Source: Candidatus Rifleibacteriota bacterium (lineage in GTDB: Bacteria > Muiribacteriota > Ozemobacteria > Ozemobacterales > Ozemobacteraceae). From it: a DNA stretch of 64,000 nucleotides. Made by a program: the position numbers and the translations under genes. A model generated the notes under the pieces. That model was not told the origin of the DNA. It saw only the letters and a program-made list of their open reading frames with translations, and did not search any database. Location of the stretch: assembly GCA_018818125.1 (NCBI GenBank), contig JAHISQ010000156.1:27115-91114 (forward strand). The letters are read 5' to 3'. Shown here piece by piece: positions 33,987 through 43,008 of this stretch (positions are counted from its first letter, which is position 1; every line of letters starts with the position of its first letter).

Positions 33987-35122
33987 CTGAAAAAGCTCAG
34001 ACAAACGGCAAAAACACTGGTAATGCCTTCTGGTTAACTGTTCTTTTGGTTGCGCTGGTCTTTTACGTCATCAACGAATCGAAAACCCACTCTCCGCCCC
34101 CCCAAGATCAGAGCATCAGCCAGAATCAAAGCGACACAACAGCCGCAGTGGCAATGGATCTCGCGCCAAGAAGAATCAGCGACACGCGCGATCCATCGGC
34201 GACTCTAAAGGTGCCTTTCAGTAACCCCATAAAAACCTCAGCTGTAAACGATCTTCTGGTAGACCCTTCGGGCACCGTATGGGCCGCAACCGAAGCCGGG
34301 ATAACTTCTGTTCAAAACGACAAGGTAACTCATTACAGCCTTGTTGACGGCACTTTCCCGTTCCCTCAGGCAGAATGCCTTGCTCATGACGGCAAGCAAC
34401 TCTGGGTAGGCACCCTGTTCGGTTTATGTCAGAAAACGCAAAACAACCGTTTCGTGCGTGCAGATGTCTCTGAAAGCCTGCCATCACAGATAATCTGGGA
34501 TCTAACCACTGACGGAACTACCCTTTGGGCAGGCACTCAGAAAGGCGCCGCTTTTTTAAACAAAGAAGGCGCGTTTACAACAATAGATGAAAAAAGTTCC
34601 AATTCAGGATTGCGGCAAAACTGGTGCAAGCAAATTTTTCGGATGGGCAGCTGGTTTGTTGCTGCGCACGACAAGGGTATCAGCCTGTGGAATACCAGCT
34701 TTCCGGCAGCCAACCCGGAATGGTGGAAAAACATTGACCATGCTCGAGCTGGCTTTACCAGACCGGTCAGCGACATAGCTTTTGACGGAAAATATCTCTG
34801 GCTAAGCACCCCGCATGGAGTATTACACCTGACAACCCCGGTTGACCGCTTTTTTTCTGACTTTGTGCCAAATCTTGTCAGTTATTCGCGCATCCACGGC
34901 CTGCCTGCTGATTGCATCAGCAGTATTATTTCACACAAAGATTCCTTGTGGCTTGCCACCGAAGAGGGACTTGCGCGTATAAACAAAGAACTCATCCAGC
35001 TGATTTCCCCAGAATCAGGAAATTTCGCACGCAGGATACGAAAACTCGCTTCCAGCGGTGACCTTCTCTGGCTGGGAACCGACAACGGGATCCAGTTTAT
35101 TAACACAGCAATGGTGGACTGA
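33983..35122 (+). CDS. Membrane-anchored beta-propeller protein
   Basis: 379 residues. One membrane segment (about 15-31) precedes a propeller made of repeats such as TVWAATEAGI, QLWVGTLFGL, TLWAGTQKGA, YLWLSTPHGV, SLWLATEEGL and LLWLGTDNGI. These are the repeats of the sensory propeller found in hybrid two-component regulators, but no kinase is attached here. The start is TTG 33983, overlapping the previous stop, with GGAGG at 33971-33975. It lies outside the inner membrane, beside the anchored binding protein. Confidence 0.8.
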   Translation: MTEKAQTNGKNTGNAFWLTVLLVALVFYVINESKTHSPPPQDQSISQNQSDTTAAVAMDLAPRRISDTRDPSATLKVPFSNPIKTSAVNDLLVDPSGTVWAATEAGITSVQNDKVTHYSLVDGTFPFPQAECLAHDGKQLWVGTLFGLCQKTQNNRFVRADVSESLPSQIIWDLTTDGTTLWAGTQKGAAFLNKEGAFTTIDEKSSNSGLRQNWCKQIFRMGSWFVAAHDKGISLWNTSFPAANPEWWKNIDHARAGFTRPVSDIAFDGKYLWLSTPHGVLHLTTPVDRFFSDFVPNLVSYSRIHGLPADCISSIISHKDSLWLATEEGLARINKELIQLISPESGNFARRIRKLASSGDLLWLGTDNGIQFINTAMVD

Positions 35123-35126
35123 AGCG

Positions 35127-37160
35127 ATGGACGAACTGGCCGCAAGAATCGAAAAATTACGCAAAACGATCCGCCATCATGAGCGCCAATATTTTGTGCA
35201 TGCTGCTCCAGAAATTACTGATCAGCAGTTTGATGAACTCATGGCCGAGCTACATCTCCTGGAAAAACAACGACCGGAACTGATAACAAAAGACTCGCCA
35301 ACTCAGCGCGTCGGCGATGCCGTCACCTCTTTTAACACCGTAAAGCATCGAGTTCCGATGATGAGCATCGAGAACTCCTATTCCAGTGGTGACATTATCG
35401 ACTGGCTGTCACGCCTGGAAAAGGCAGCGGGCACAAGCGTGTTTCCGGTTGTTGCCGAGCTCAAGATCGATGGTGTTTCTGGCTCATTCTCTTACTGTGA
35501 CGGCAGGTTGCAAAGCGGTGCCACTCGCGGCAGTGGCATTGAGGGAGACATTATAACCGAAAACGTCAGAACGATAAGGTCGTTGCCACTGAGCATTGAA
35601 AGCCAGCTCGACATGGATGTGCGCGGAGAAATTTACACCCCTCGCTCCATGCTGGAAACTCTAAATCAGCAACGCCTGGCCAGCGGTGAAGAACCATTCA
35701 AAAATTGTCGCAACCTTACCGCTGGTACCATCAAGTCGCTTGATCCTGCGGTCGCGGCTCAACGCGGGCTACAGGTTATGGTTTACGGAATAGCACAGGC
35801 AACAGAGCTTGGCTTCAAGTATCATTCAGAAGTTCTTGAGTTTCTTGCCCGACAAGGTTTCAGGCTTAATCAGGTCTGGGAGCGTTGCAATTCCTGTGAA
35901 GAAATCACCAGATTTATTGAAAGGATAGCCTTAGAGCGCACGGGGTTCGATTTTGACACAGACGGAGTCGTAATCAAGATAGACAATCTGACCTTACAGG
36001 CTGAACTTGGCAGCACCAATAAGGCTCCACGCTGGATAATCGCGTTCAAATACCCGCAAGAGCGAGCTATTGCCAGATTGCTACGTGTAGAATGGCAGAC
36101 AGGCAGATCACAGCTCACTCCTGTTGCCCACATTGAACCGGTCGAACTTGGCGGCACTACCGTATCGAGAGCCTCTCTACATAACATTGACCAGATAAAC
36201 GACAAAGACATCAGAATTGGTGATCAGGTCGTGGTCGAAAAAGCCGGTTACATCATCCCTTACATTGTTGCACCGGTAAAGGAAAATCGCAACGGCAGCG
36301 AACAGACAATTACAGCACCAATAGAATGTCCTGCCTGCCACCACTCATTGAATATAAGCAGAGATGAGAACTCCGCAACTCAGATACGCTGCGAAAATCC
36401 TGCTTGTCAGGGAGTTCTTGCCCGGCGCATAATTCACTTTATTACTCAGCTCGAAATCGAAAATTTCGGACCTCAGCTCGTTGAGCAGCTGATTGAAAAA
36501 GAGCTGGTAACAGATATCGAAGGCATTTTAGCGCTGAGTCGGCTGCAGCTTGCCGCTCTTGAGCGCATGGGTGAAAAATCTGCCGACAAAATTGTTTCCA
36601 GCATCAACATCGCCGCCACACAACCGCTGGGGAAGCTGATCTCAGCACTTGGCATCAACAATGTCGGAGCAGTGGTCAGCGAAAAAATCGCCGCCTGGTA
36701 TAAGCAGTCTTTTCCGGCATTTCTTGAGGCCACTGACGAAGAACTCATTCAAATCGACGGCATCAAGGACAAAGTTGCCAGCTGCATAAGTGAATTCCTC
36801 AAAAATCCAGACAACAAGTCATTGATCGATAACCTGAGAAACTGGTGGCGGGGACCAAGCAGCGAACAGCTTGCAGAAATGGCTTCAGGCAGTGAGCTGG
36901 CGGGCAAGACATTTGTGGTAACTGGCGAGGCAACAATGCCGCGACGACAGATCGAAGAACAGATAAAAAAGCACGGTGGCAATGTTAAATCATCAGTTTC
37001 AGCTAAAACCAACTTTCTGCTGATCGGTTCTCTCGAAAACGACGCCTTTGTTTCGAACAAAAAAAGCCGGGCACTTGAGTTAAAAGTGCCAATCATAGAC
37101 GAATTCGAGCTAGCCAGAATATTGGAGAAAAACATTGAAAACGGCAAATTCTCGAGCTGA
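35127..37160 (+). CDS. ligA: NAD-dependent DNA ligase
   Basis: 677 residues, normal length. LigA seals nicks during replication and repair using NAD. Domains in order: Ia (ITDQQFDELM), adenylation with catalytic Lys113 in ELKIDGVS, OB fold, four-Cys zinc finger (CPAC...CENPAC), helix-hairpin-helix region, and C-terminal BRCT (ELAGKTFVVTGEATMPRRQI). RGEIYTPR and DGVVIKID are further nucleotidyltransferase motifs. The frame extends upstream to 35058 inside the propeller gene; ATG 35127 gives the family N-terminus MDELAARIEKL. The end overlaps the next gene by 26 nt. Confidence 0.97.
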   Translation: MDELAARIEKLRKTIRHHERQYFVHAAPEITDQQFDELMAELHLLEKQRPELITKDSPTQRVGDAVTSFNTVKHRVPMMSIENSYSSGDIIDWLSRLEKAAGTSVFPVVAELKIDGVSGSFSYCDGRLQSGATRGSGIEGDIITENVRTIRSLPLSIESQLDMDVRGEIYTPRSMLETLNQQRLASGEEPFKNCRNLTAGTIKSLDPAVAAQRGLQVMVYGIAQATELGFKYHSEVLEFLARQGFRLNQVWERCNSCEEITRFIERIALERTGFDFDTDGVVIKIDNLTLQAELGSTNKAPRWIIAFKYPQERAIARLLRVEWQTGRSQLTPVAHIEPVELGGTTVSRASLHNIDQINDKDIRIGDQVVVEKAGYIIPYIVAPVKENRNGSEQTITAPIECPACHHSLNISRDENSATQIRCENPACQGVLARRIIHFITQLEIENFGPQLVEQLIEKELVTDIEGILALSRLQLAALERMGEKSADKIVSSINIAATQPLGKLISALGINNVGAVVSEKIAAWYKQSFPAFLEATDEELIQIDGIKDKVASCISEFLKNPDNKSLIDNLRNWWRGPSSEQLAEMASGSELAGKTFVVTGEATMPRRQIEEQIKKHGGNVKSSVSAKTNFLLIGSLENDAFVSNKKSRALELKVPIIDEFELARILEKNIENGKFSS

Positions 37161-37854
37161 CATCTGCGAAGTATTTTCGTCGATTCAGGGCGAAGGTCTT
37201 TATGTTGGCACTATGCAGTTGTTCATTCGGCTGGGTATTGGAGAAGCTGTCGAAAACTCATTCTGGGTTAGAACCTTTCCGGGAACCAGAAATTTCAGGG
37301 AAAAAAACCCAATTACTGCGAGGAAACTATTTGCCGATCTTAATAAGCACTTTCCTCTCAATCAGTTTTTTTGCATCTCTTTAATTGGCGGAGAACCCCT
37401 GCGTCAGATAGATTTTTTAGAAGCATTTCTGCCCAGACTGCGACGAGAAGGAATCATGCTTTTTGCTGAAACATCAGCACCATCGGCAAGAGATTTTGCC
37501 AGATTGGTTCCTCTGGTAGATCTGCTTTGCCTCGAACTTACGATACCCAGAAAAGAGCATACAAATGGCAAGGAACTTAAAAGACTGACAGCAGTCCTCG
37601 AGTTAACCAGTCCCGACACCACCTACCTGCGCCTGACGGTAGATGCCCATGAGAATCCACAGATATTGTTGTCACAACTCAACAAGTTGCCAGTCAGCAA
37701 ATACACTCTCGTGCTACAACCAAGAATGGTTGGCCTTTCGCACATAAGTGACTGGGACACCGGAACAATACTTGAGTGGATAAACCTGTTCGCACCATTG
37801 TTTGCTCAAATCCGCTGGATACCGAGAGTACACAAACTGTTGCGCATTCCATAG
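37135..37854 (+). CDS. QueE-like radical SAM fold protein lacking the cluster cysteines
   Basis: 239 residues. The sequence aligns along its length with 7-carboxy-7-deazaguanine synthase (QueE): EVFSSIQGEG at the start, FIRL, then ISLIGGEPL (the SAM-binding GGE), LVLQP and a final VHKLLRIP comparable to the QTHKYLNI ending. But where QueE has GCxxxCxxCDT, this protein reads GIGEAVENSFWVRT: all three cysteines that hold the [4Fe-4S] cluster are gone, and codons are clean with no frameshift. It cannot do radical SAM chemistry as known. The TTG start has GGAGA at 37124-37128; it overlaps ligA. A regulatory or binding role is possible. Confidence 0.75.
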   Translation: MKTANSRADICEVFSSIQGEGLYVGTMQLFIRLGIGEAVENSFWVRTFPGTRNFREKNPITARKLFADLNKHFPLNQFFCISLIGGEPLRQIDFLEAFLPRLRREGIMLFAETSAPSARDFARLVPLVDLLCLELTIPRKEHTNGKELKRLTAVLELTSPDTTYLRLTVDAHENPQILLSQLNKLPVSKYTLVLQPRMVGLSHISDWDTGTILEWINLFAPLFAQIRWIPRVHKLLRIP

Positions 37855-37915
37855 ATTTACGGTATTGTGTTATGATTATAGAACTTTAAAATACGCTTGA
37901 GAAAACGGTGAAACC

Positions 37916-38890
37916 ATGGCTCTTAATGAAAAACTCTTTCTACCCAAAGATATAGTCTGTCCGATATGTGAAAAAGAATTCAAACGCTATATTCTGCGCA
38001 AAAAACAATTCAGCCTTGACAAGCGTGACATAGACTACAGACCAGTTTATCTTGGCTCAATATATCCAAGATTTTTTAACGTATGCGTTTGTCCGCACTG
38101 TTTTTTTGCGGCAGAAGATAAATTTTTCTGCCCACAGATGAATATTGAAGACGTTCGACGCAAACAACTGCTCGACAACCACAAATCACAGTGGGAAGCA
38201 GCAAGCCGCGTCAGAGCTGCTTCCAGCGGCCAACAAATCTGGAAAGACGCTGAAGCAGAAAAATTGCGTGAACTTACCAACTCCAACATAACCATACTGC
38301 GTCAGATTTCGCCGCTGCTTAAAAAAGTCGTCGCTTCTATTCTCGAAAAAGGCACACCCTTTAACGAACTGCAAAGAGATGGCGACCTTGAAGCAGCGAT
38401 CAGATCATGGGAACTCGCCGCCATCTGCGCAAAAGCGAGACGGGCAAATCACCGACTGCTTGGCTATATCTACCTCAATGCGGCATGGACTGCCCGCGAT
38501 GCATTTGAAGTCACCACTGATCAGGCACAAAAGGCAAGATACAAGGCCTTTGAAATGGCATATCTTACTGACGCAATCAGTTTTCTTGAAATAACCAACA
38601 AAGCGACCGGTATAGACGATGCATTTATGCCCGATGGCACACGTATTCCAAAAGAAAACCTGCCACAGTCAAGGGTATTTGAAATCATGTATGTTCTGGC
38701 TGGCGCCAACCGTCTGATCGGAAAAACTGATGCGAGCAACCACTTCCTTGAGCAGATCATTTACGGCAGTCAGAGCGCTCAGGGTATCATTCTCTGGTTC
38801 GTCAATCAGGCTAGAGAAATGCGCCAGGAAGCGACAGCTCAGAAAAATTTACCAATTCCACAGGATGAACCAGATGAAGAAGACTACTGA
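37916..38890 (+). CDS. DUF2225-family zinc-finger protein
   Basis: 324 residues. The N-terminus has Cys15-x2-Cys18 (VCPICEKEF) and Cys57/Cys59/Cys62 (CVCPHC) plus Cys72, the pattern of the uncharacterised DUF2225 family, followed by a helical TPR-like region. No enzyme motif is visible. The ribosome site is weak. Its end overlaps the next gene by 17 nt, placing it in the same operon as the two TPR-like proteins that follow. Confidence 0.75.
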   Translation: MALNEKLFLPKDIVCPICEKEFKRYILRKKQFSLDKRDIDYRPVYLGSIYPRFFNVCVCPHCFFAAEDKFFCPQMNIEDVRRKQLLDNHKSQWEAASRVRAASSGQQIWKDAEAEKLRELTNSNITILRQISPLLKKVVASILEKGTPFNELQRDGDLEAAIRSWELAAICAKARRANHRLLGYIYLNAAWTARDAFEVTTDQAQKARYKAFEMAYLTDAISFLEITNKATGIDDAFMPDGTRIPKENLPQSRVFEIMYVLAGANRLIGKTDASNHFLEQIIYGSQSAQGIILWFVNQAREMRQEATAQKNLPIPQDEPDEEDY

Positions 38891-39587
38891 CCGTTTTTTT
38901 CCGGCACGCACCGGTGGAACCGCCATAATAGTGGTAGTTTTGCTGCTGGCAGCAGGCTTGATAGCCACCGGAGTAACATACAGTCAGGGAAGCAAGCAGC
39001 AGCAAAAACAATCGCAACTGCTGGCCGATGGCTATGAACAGTTTAATCAGGGCAACCTGGACAAGGCTTACCCACTTTTCAAAGAAGCTCAAGATACCTT
39101 TACATCGACACTGAACTTTTATCGCCGATTTGCTTCCTCTGAATCTCTTGTAACCCTGGAAGAAATTCATGAGCTTACCGTAAGTGTCTGTCTTTCGATA
39201 GCGCATGAAAAGTTTTTTGATCTCAAAAGTGCTGACGAATGGGTAACGCGCGCCGAAGAAGAACTCATTCCGCTGGCTGAAGGTGAGCGCAAAGTGGACC
39301 TGACACGATCAGTCAGCACTGCCCGGGATATTTCGAAGCTGTGCAAAACCTTTAACGAAGGCAATTATGAACAGGCCATGAAAGATCTTCTCGAAGTCGA
39401 GAAAAAATCACTGGAAACCGACCAGGACTTTTTTATATTTGAGATTCGCTTTTTGATTGCTTGCGGCAAAGCAATGAACGAGCCGGAAATACTCAATCAG
39501 GCTCGTGAACTGCTCTTCTTTGCCACCACCGATGCCGGAATTGACAACGAAAAAACCCGCAGTCTCTGGGGAATTCTCACCAATTGA
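38874..39587 (+). CDS. Membrane-anchored TPR-like protein
   Basis: 237 residues. One membrane segment (about 16-34, TAIIVVVLLLAAGLIATG) is followed by helical repeats (ADGYEQFNQGNLDKAYPLFK and FNEGNYEQAMKDLLEVEK). Three ATGs compete; AGGA 8 nt upstream supports 38874, while 38865 has no clear site and the longer frame to 38730 has no family-like content. It overlaps the DUF2225 gene. Function unknown; probably a scaffold. Confidence 0.7.
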   Translation: MKKTTDRFFPARTGGTAIIVVVLLLAAGLIATGVTYSQGSKQQQKQSQLLADGYEQFNQGNLDKAYPLFKEAQDTFTSTLNFYRRFASSESLVTLEEIHELTVSVCLSIAHEKFFDLKSADEWVTRAEEELIPLAEGERKVDLTRSVSTARDISKLCKTFNEGNYEQAMKDLLEVEKKSLETDQDFFIFEIRFLIACGKAMNEPEILNQARELLFFATTDAGIDNEKTRSLWGILTN

Positions 39588-40342
39588 CCGCCCGCTACAA
39601 CCCACATAAAATCGAAAAACAGGCCAGAAAATGGCCTGTTTCGTTTTCACCAGAGAGTCTCGAAACGGATCTTAAACTGAGAATAAGCGGGCTTTGGGAA
39701 AAAACCGACCACGCATGGGCGGATCCGTTTTTCTGCAAGTATTCAATAGACTCGACTTTACAGTCTGAATACGGCACAGACGCCACGAGAATTGCGCAAA
39801 TAGGTGCCCAAAAGCACACTTCCGTCACTTCATTACTTGAATCATCATTCAAATGGCTTGCCAAGCTCGACTATCTGCTAAACACGGCTGACCAGATGGC
39901 GTTCAACCCAATACCATGGCTTGAAGCGGCTCTTCAGATGCATGATCACATCATGCTCCGCGACAACTACTACTCCGGCCTTGCACTGCTGCGCGGGGCG
40001 CTGCGAGCATCGCCACCCGGCAAAAATCAGGGTATTCGTCATCGTCAACTTGTCTTAGCCGCAACCTACCCATATTGTCCGCTCTGGACCACTTTCAATT
40101 TTTCTCCGAAATTCAACCTCCTGCCTTCTCTGCCGGCAGTTATAAGCGCTTACGAAGAACTGGAGTGCATAAGATTTTCATTACCAAAAGGCGGCTGGCA
40201 CTGGAAAGTATTTGAGCGCAAAAGATTTGTCGCCAACCCGATTGAGGAGCTTTGCCGAATAAAATGGGTCAAAAAGGCAATTCATGACAAATCTGTGCAG
40301 ATAGAAAAATGCGAAGAGGGACTGAAACTATGCCTGTTCTGA
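39584..40342 (+). CDS. Conserved-looking protein of unknown function
   Basis: 252 residues. No signal peptide or membrane segment, rich in Trp, Tyr and Lys. No motif recognised. The start codon is TTG, overlapping the previous stop as TTGA; GGGGA lies 13 nt upstream, rather far. Its reading frame is uninterrupted and both ends overlap neighbours, which argues that it is real and cotranslated with the TPR-like protein and the ComEA-like protein. Confidence 0.65.
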   Translation: MTARYNPHKIEKQARKWPVSFSPESLETDLKLRISGLWEKTDHAWADPFFCKYSIDSTLQSEYGTDATRIAQIGAQKHTSVTSLLESSFKWLAKLDYLLNTADQMAFNPIPWLEAALQMHDHIMLRDNYYSGLALLRGALRASPPGKNQGIRHRQLVLAATYPYCPLWTTFNFSPKFNLLPSLPAVISAYEELECIRFSLPKGGWHWKVFERKRFVANPIEELCRIKWVKKAIHDKSVQIEKCEEGLKLCLF

Positions 40343-40752
40343 GTAATCTCAACGTTAACCATTTCCGAATGCTGATCTGCCTGCCACTTCTGATTGGAGT
40401 CTGGTCGGCAATATTTCCTCCACAGGCACTTCACATTTCGCAAGCCTGGCCGAATGGACCGGCAACACTAGTTATGAGTCGAGCTGAAAGCGACAGATAC
40501 AGCCTATCAGAAGTTAGCGAACACCACAAACTGGCTGCAAATCGGGTAATAATCAACGAGGCAAGCCACGAGGAACTCATGGCCTGTCCAGGTATTGGCT
40601 CGAAAACGGCGACACTGATAATTAAAGAACGCGCCTACGGTAAATTTTATGACTGGCGTGACCTGAGCAGTCGGGTAAAAGGTCTAAGCAACAGCAAAAT
40701 TTCACGCCTGCAGGACGCTGGTGTAAAGCTGCATGGTGTAAGCGGAAACTGA
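40330..40752 (+). CDS. ComEA-like helix-hairpin-helix protein
   Basis: 140 residues. A membrane segment (about 14-32) is followed by a helix-hairpin-helix domain (INEASHEELMACPGIGSKTATLII, residues about 75-98, then a second hairpin ending QDAGVKL). This is the layout of ComEA, the membrane-tethered DNA-binding receptor of natural transformation. A comEC homologue lies 2.3 kb downstream. ATG 40330 with GAGGGA 9 nt upstream is preferred over 40309. It ends the overlapping gene run. Confidence 0.75.
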   Translation: MPVLSNLNVNHFRMLICLPLLIGVWSAIFPPQALHISQAWPNGPATLVMSRAESDRYSLSEVSEHHKLAANRVIINEASHEELMACPGIGSKTATLIIKERAYGKFYDWRDLSSRVKGLSNSKISRLQDAGVKLHGVSGN

Positions 40753-40930
40753 AAAATTATCATGGCGCTGAGCCAGTTTTTCAGTATAATGAAGGGTACA
40801 TTGACCTTATTCGTCTCAACAATAAGCTCAAACTGTCGCAGTCGACAATAAGGTTTAAAACTTTTGTGTGCTATGAATCGTATATTAATTAACTGAACAA
40901 AGTAGGCCGAAAGGCGCAGGAGTATCCGGC

Positions 40931-41935
40931 ATGAAACATCGAAAGATTATTTATATGGCTCTTGCAGGCGCATTCGTAGCCTGCATCGCTATTGCCAGCA
41001 ATCCGTTCAATGTTGACCAGATTTCGGTTCCAGCCACAGTAAGCCAAAGTGGTAGCACCAGCTCTGCTGCTGTCGATAACGCTTCTGCCAAACCCCTGTC
41101 GAGTCAAATCGGCTTTGTAAATGTTAATACCAGATTGAACGTTCGCAGCAAACCCTGGGGCAAAATCATCGGCAAGTTATACGATGGCGATAAACTCAAG
41201 ATCGTCGCCAAAGAAGGTGACTGGCTTAAAATAGAATACAACGGTGGCTACGCATATGTTCACAGCGACTATGTAGAAGTCGGCTCAGAGCGGACTGCCA
41301 ACAGCAGTTCCGGCAGTGATTCCGGCTCAGTCGTTGGCCCGACTGGGACTCTTCCAAACGGGTCACTAGATCCGGCACGCTTTGGTTACGATGCAAAAAT
41401 GTTTAAATCAGTCTTTGATATAGTCGAGAAATTCTGTTCAAGCAATAAAGCCTATGTTTTTGGCGCTGGTCACACAAACACTTCTGGTTATGCCGAAAAA
41501 ACTGACTGTTCTGGCTTTGTCGGCCAGTTCATCCAAAAAATGGCGGCGGCATCAGGCGTTGCCCCAGTTTTCCCCAAAAAAAGCTGGTATCCTACAAGTC
41601 AGAACTACAAAACCCAGCACACTAATAAAATTACCAGCAAGTTTCCACCGCCCAATCCACGCGATCTGATCAAGCCCGGTGACATCTTTGTAATGAACCC
41701 TGGCAGCAGCGGCGTTGGACACGTTGGCCTGTTCATGGGCTATACTCCTTCCGGACAGCCAATCATCGCCCATTCGACCCCTACCAGAGTAAACAGCTCA
41801 ACTCGTATTTCCGGAAAAGTGGGTTATTCCGGAGTGCGCATCGAAGTATTGCCAGCCCGCTATGCTTCACGCTGGGCCGGCGTCTATCGCGTAAAAAACA
41901 TGGATACAATGCTTGACCGACTCTCTAAAACCTGA
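40931..41935 (+). CDS. Exported SH3b - NlpC/P60 cell-wall hydrolase
   Basis: 334 residues. Signal peptide or anchor about 6-24. A bacterial SH3 domain (about 60-117, LNVRSKPWGKIIGKLYDGD) leads, after a Ser-rich linker, to an NlpC/P60 papain-like domain with catalytic Cys193 (TDCSGF), His264 (GHVGLFMG) and His281 (IIAHST). Such enzymes cut stem-peptide bonds in peptidoglycan. AGGAG is just upstream of the ATG. It sits between the ComEA-like and ComEC genes, which fits a need to open the wall for DNA uptake, but general wall turnover is equally possible. Confidence 0.88.
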   Translation: MKHRKIIYMALAGAFVACIAIASNPFNVDQISVPATVSQSGSTSSAAVDNASAKPLSSQIGFVNVNTRLNVRSKPWGKIIGKLYDGDKLKIVAKEGDWLKIEYNGGYAYVHSDYVEVGSERTANSSSGSDSGSVVGPTGTLPNGSLDPARFGYDAKMFKSVFDIVEKFCSSNKAYVFGAGHTNTSGYAEKTDCSGFVGQFIQKMAAASGVAPVFPKKSWYPTSQNYKTQHTNKITSKFPPPNPRDLIKPGDIFVMNPGSSGVGHVGLFMGYTPSGQPIIAHSTPTRVNSSTRISGKVGYSGVRIEVLPARYASRWAGVYRVKNMDTMLDRLSKT

Positions 41936-41991
41936 CATAATAAAGCTGCCAAGCGGCAACACAAGTCAGAGCGGAGATTCAGGCAAGTAAA

Positions 41992-42963
41992 ATGAATAGA
42001 GCCCTCGTTATTTTGCTGATTTTTGTCAGCCATGCAGGATTTGCAATGAACCCGGAGCCAGCCACCGCTAGTTTTAGCAGATGGCTGGCTTTTTCACAGG
42101 GCGACAAGGCTCATCAGCTACTATGGCTGTGCGAAGAAAATGGCAGCATGCTCGACGGCCCATTCCAAGGACCAATGGCATTTATCACTGACAAAAAAGG
42201 CAATCTCTGGGTTGGTGACAGCCTGAATGCCAGAGTTCTCGCCTTTGACAGTACCGGTAAACAAGGCCGCGAATATGATCTCATAAGTGCGGCCAAAAAA
42301 GCCGGGCTAGCCTCGGACCCTCTGCTTATCGATCTGGCTCCCAGTATCAATGGTAAATTGCTGGTTGCAGACGTTATAAACAACGCCATATTGGAAATAG
42401 ATGTGCATAACGGCAATACCCGCGCTTTTGCTTCACCTCCAGTCGGCGATAAGTATCACTGGTCACAGATCAATCGGATTCACTGCGATAGAGCTGGCCG
42501 CATCTACATTGAAGACGTCGCACTACGTCAGACTGTTATTCTTAGTAGAGATGGCAAAACACAAATGGTATTGCCCGGGCAAATCGGCATTGCGATTTCT
42601 GAAAACTCACGCCTGGCTTTGATTGTAGCTGGTGATGGCGAAGAACCCGAGTGGTATATTTATACCTGCAAACAGCCAGGCGGTGAGCTGAGCAAGCTAG
42701 CCCGGCTCAATGCCGAGAACCCAATTCTCTGGACTTCTCTGATCGGCTACGATAGCCATAGACAACTGCATGTAGTTTATGACACAGCGCAGGCCAGGCA
42801 CTACATAGCTCTTGACGAAGAAGGGCGTGTTATCAAAAAGAACACAACCACTCTCCATGACCCGGGTTATGATGTAAACAGACCAGACTGGCTGGATAAG
42901 AACGGAACTATCTATAGCCTGCAAGTCAGGCACCCGGCATTTGAGATTCTAAAGCTCGAATAA
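41992..42963 (+). CDS. Exported NHL-type beta-propeller protein
   Basis: 323 residues. Signal peptide about 1-18. The body contains NHL/SMP30-like blades (GNLWVGDSLNARVLAFDSTG, LLVADVINNAILEID, GRIYIEDVALRQTVIL), so it should fold as a propeller for protein or ligand binding outside the inner membrane. No catalytic residues recognised. It follows the NlpC/P60 gene by 56 nt and precedes comEC. Confidence 0.75.
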   Translation: MNRALVILLIFVSHAGFAMNPEPATASFSRWLAFSQGDKAHQLLWLCEENGSMLDGPFQGPMAFITDKKGNLWVGDSLNARVLAFDSTGKQGREYDLISAAKKAGLASDPLLIDLAPSINGKLLVADVINNAILEIDVHNGNTRAFASPPVGDKYHWSQINRIHCDRAGRIYIEDVALRQTVILSRDGKTQMVLPGQIGIAISENSRLALIVAGDGEEPEWYIYTCKQPGGELSKLARLNAENPILWTSLIGYDSHRQLHVVYDTAQARHYIALDEEGRVIKKNTTTLHDPGYDVNRPDWLDKNGTIYSLQVRHPAFEILKLE

Positions 42964-43008
42964 CTCTTTTTTTTCTCAGTCGAAGAATGTAGAATAACTT
43001 TCTACAAT

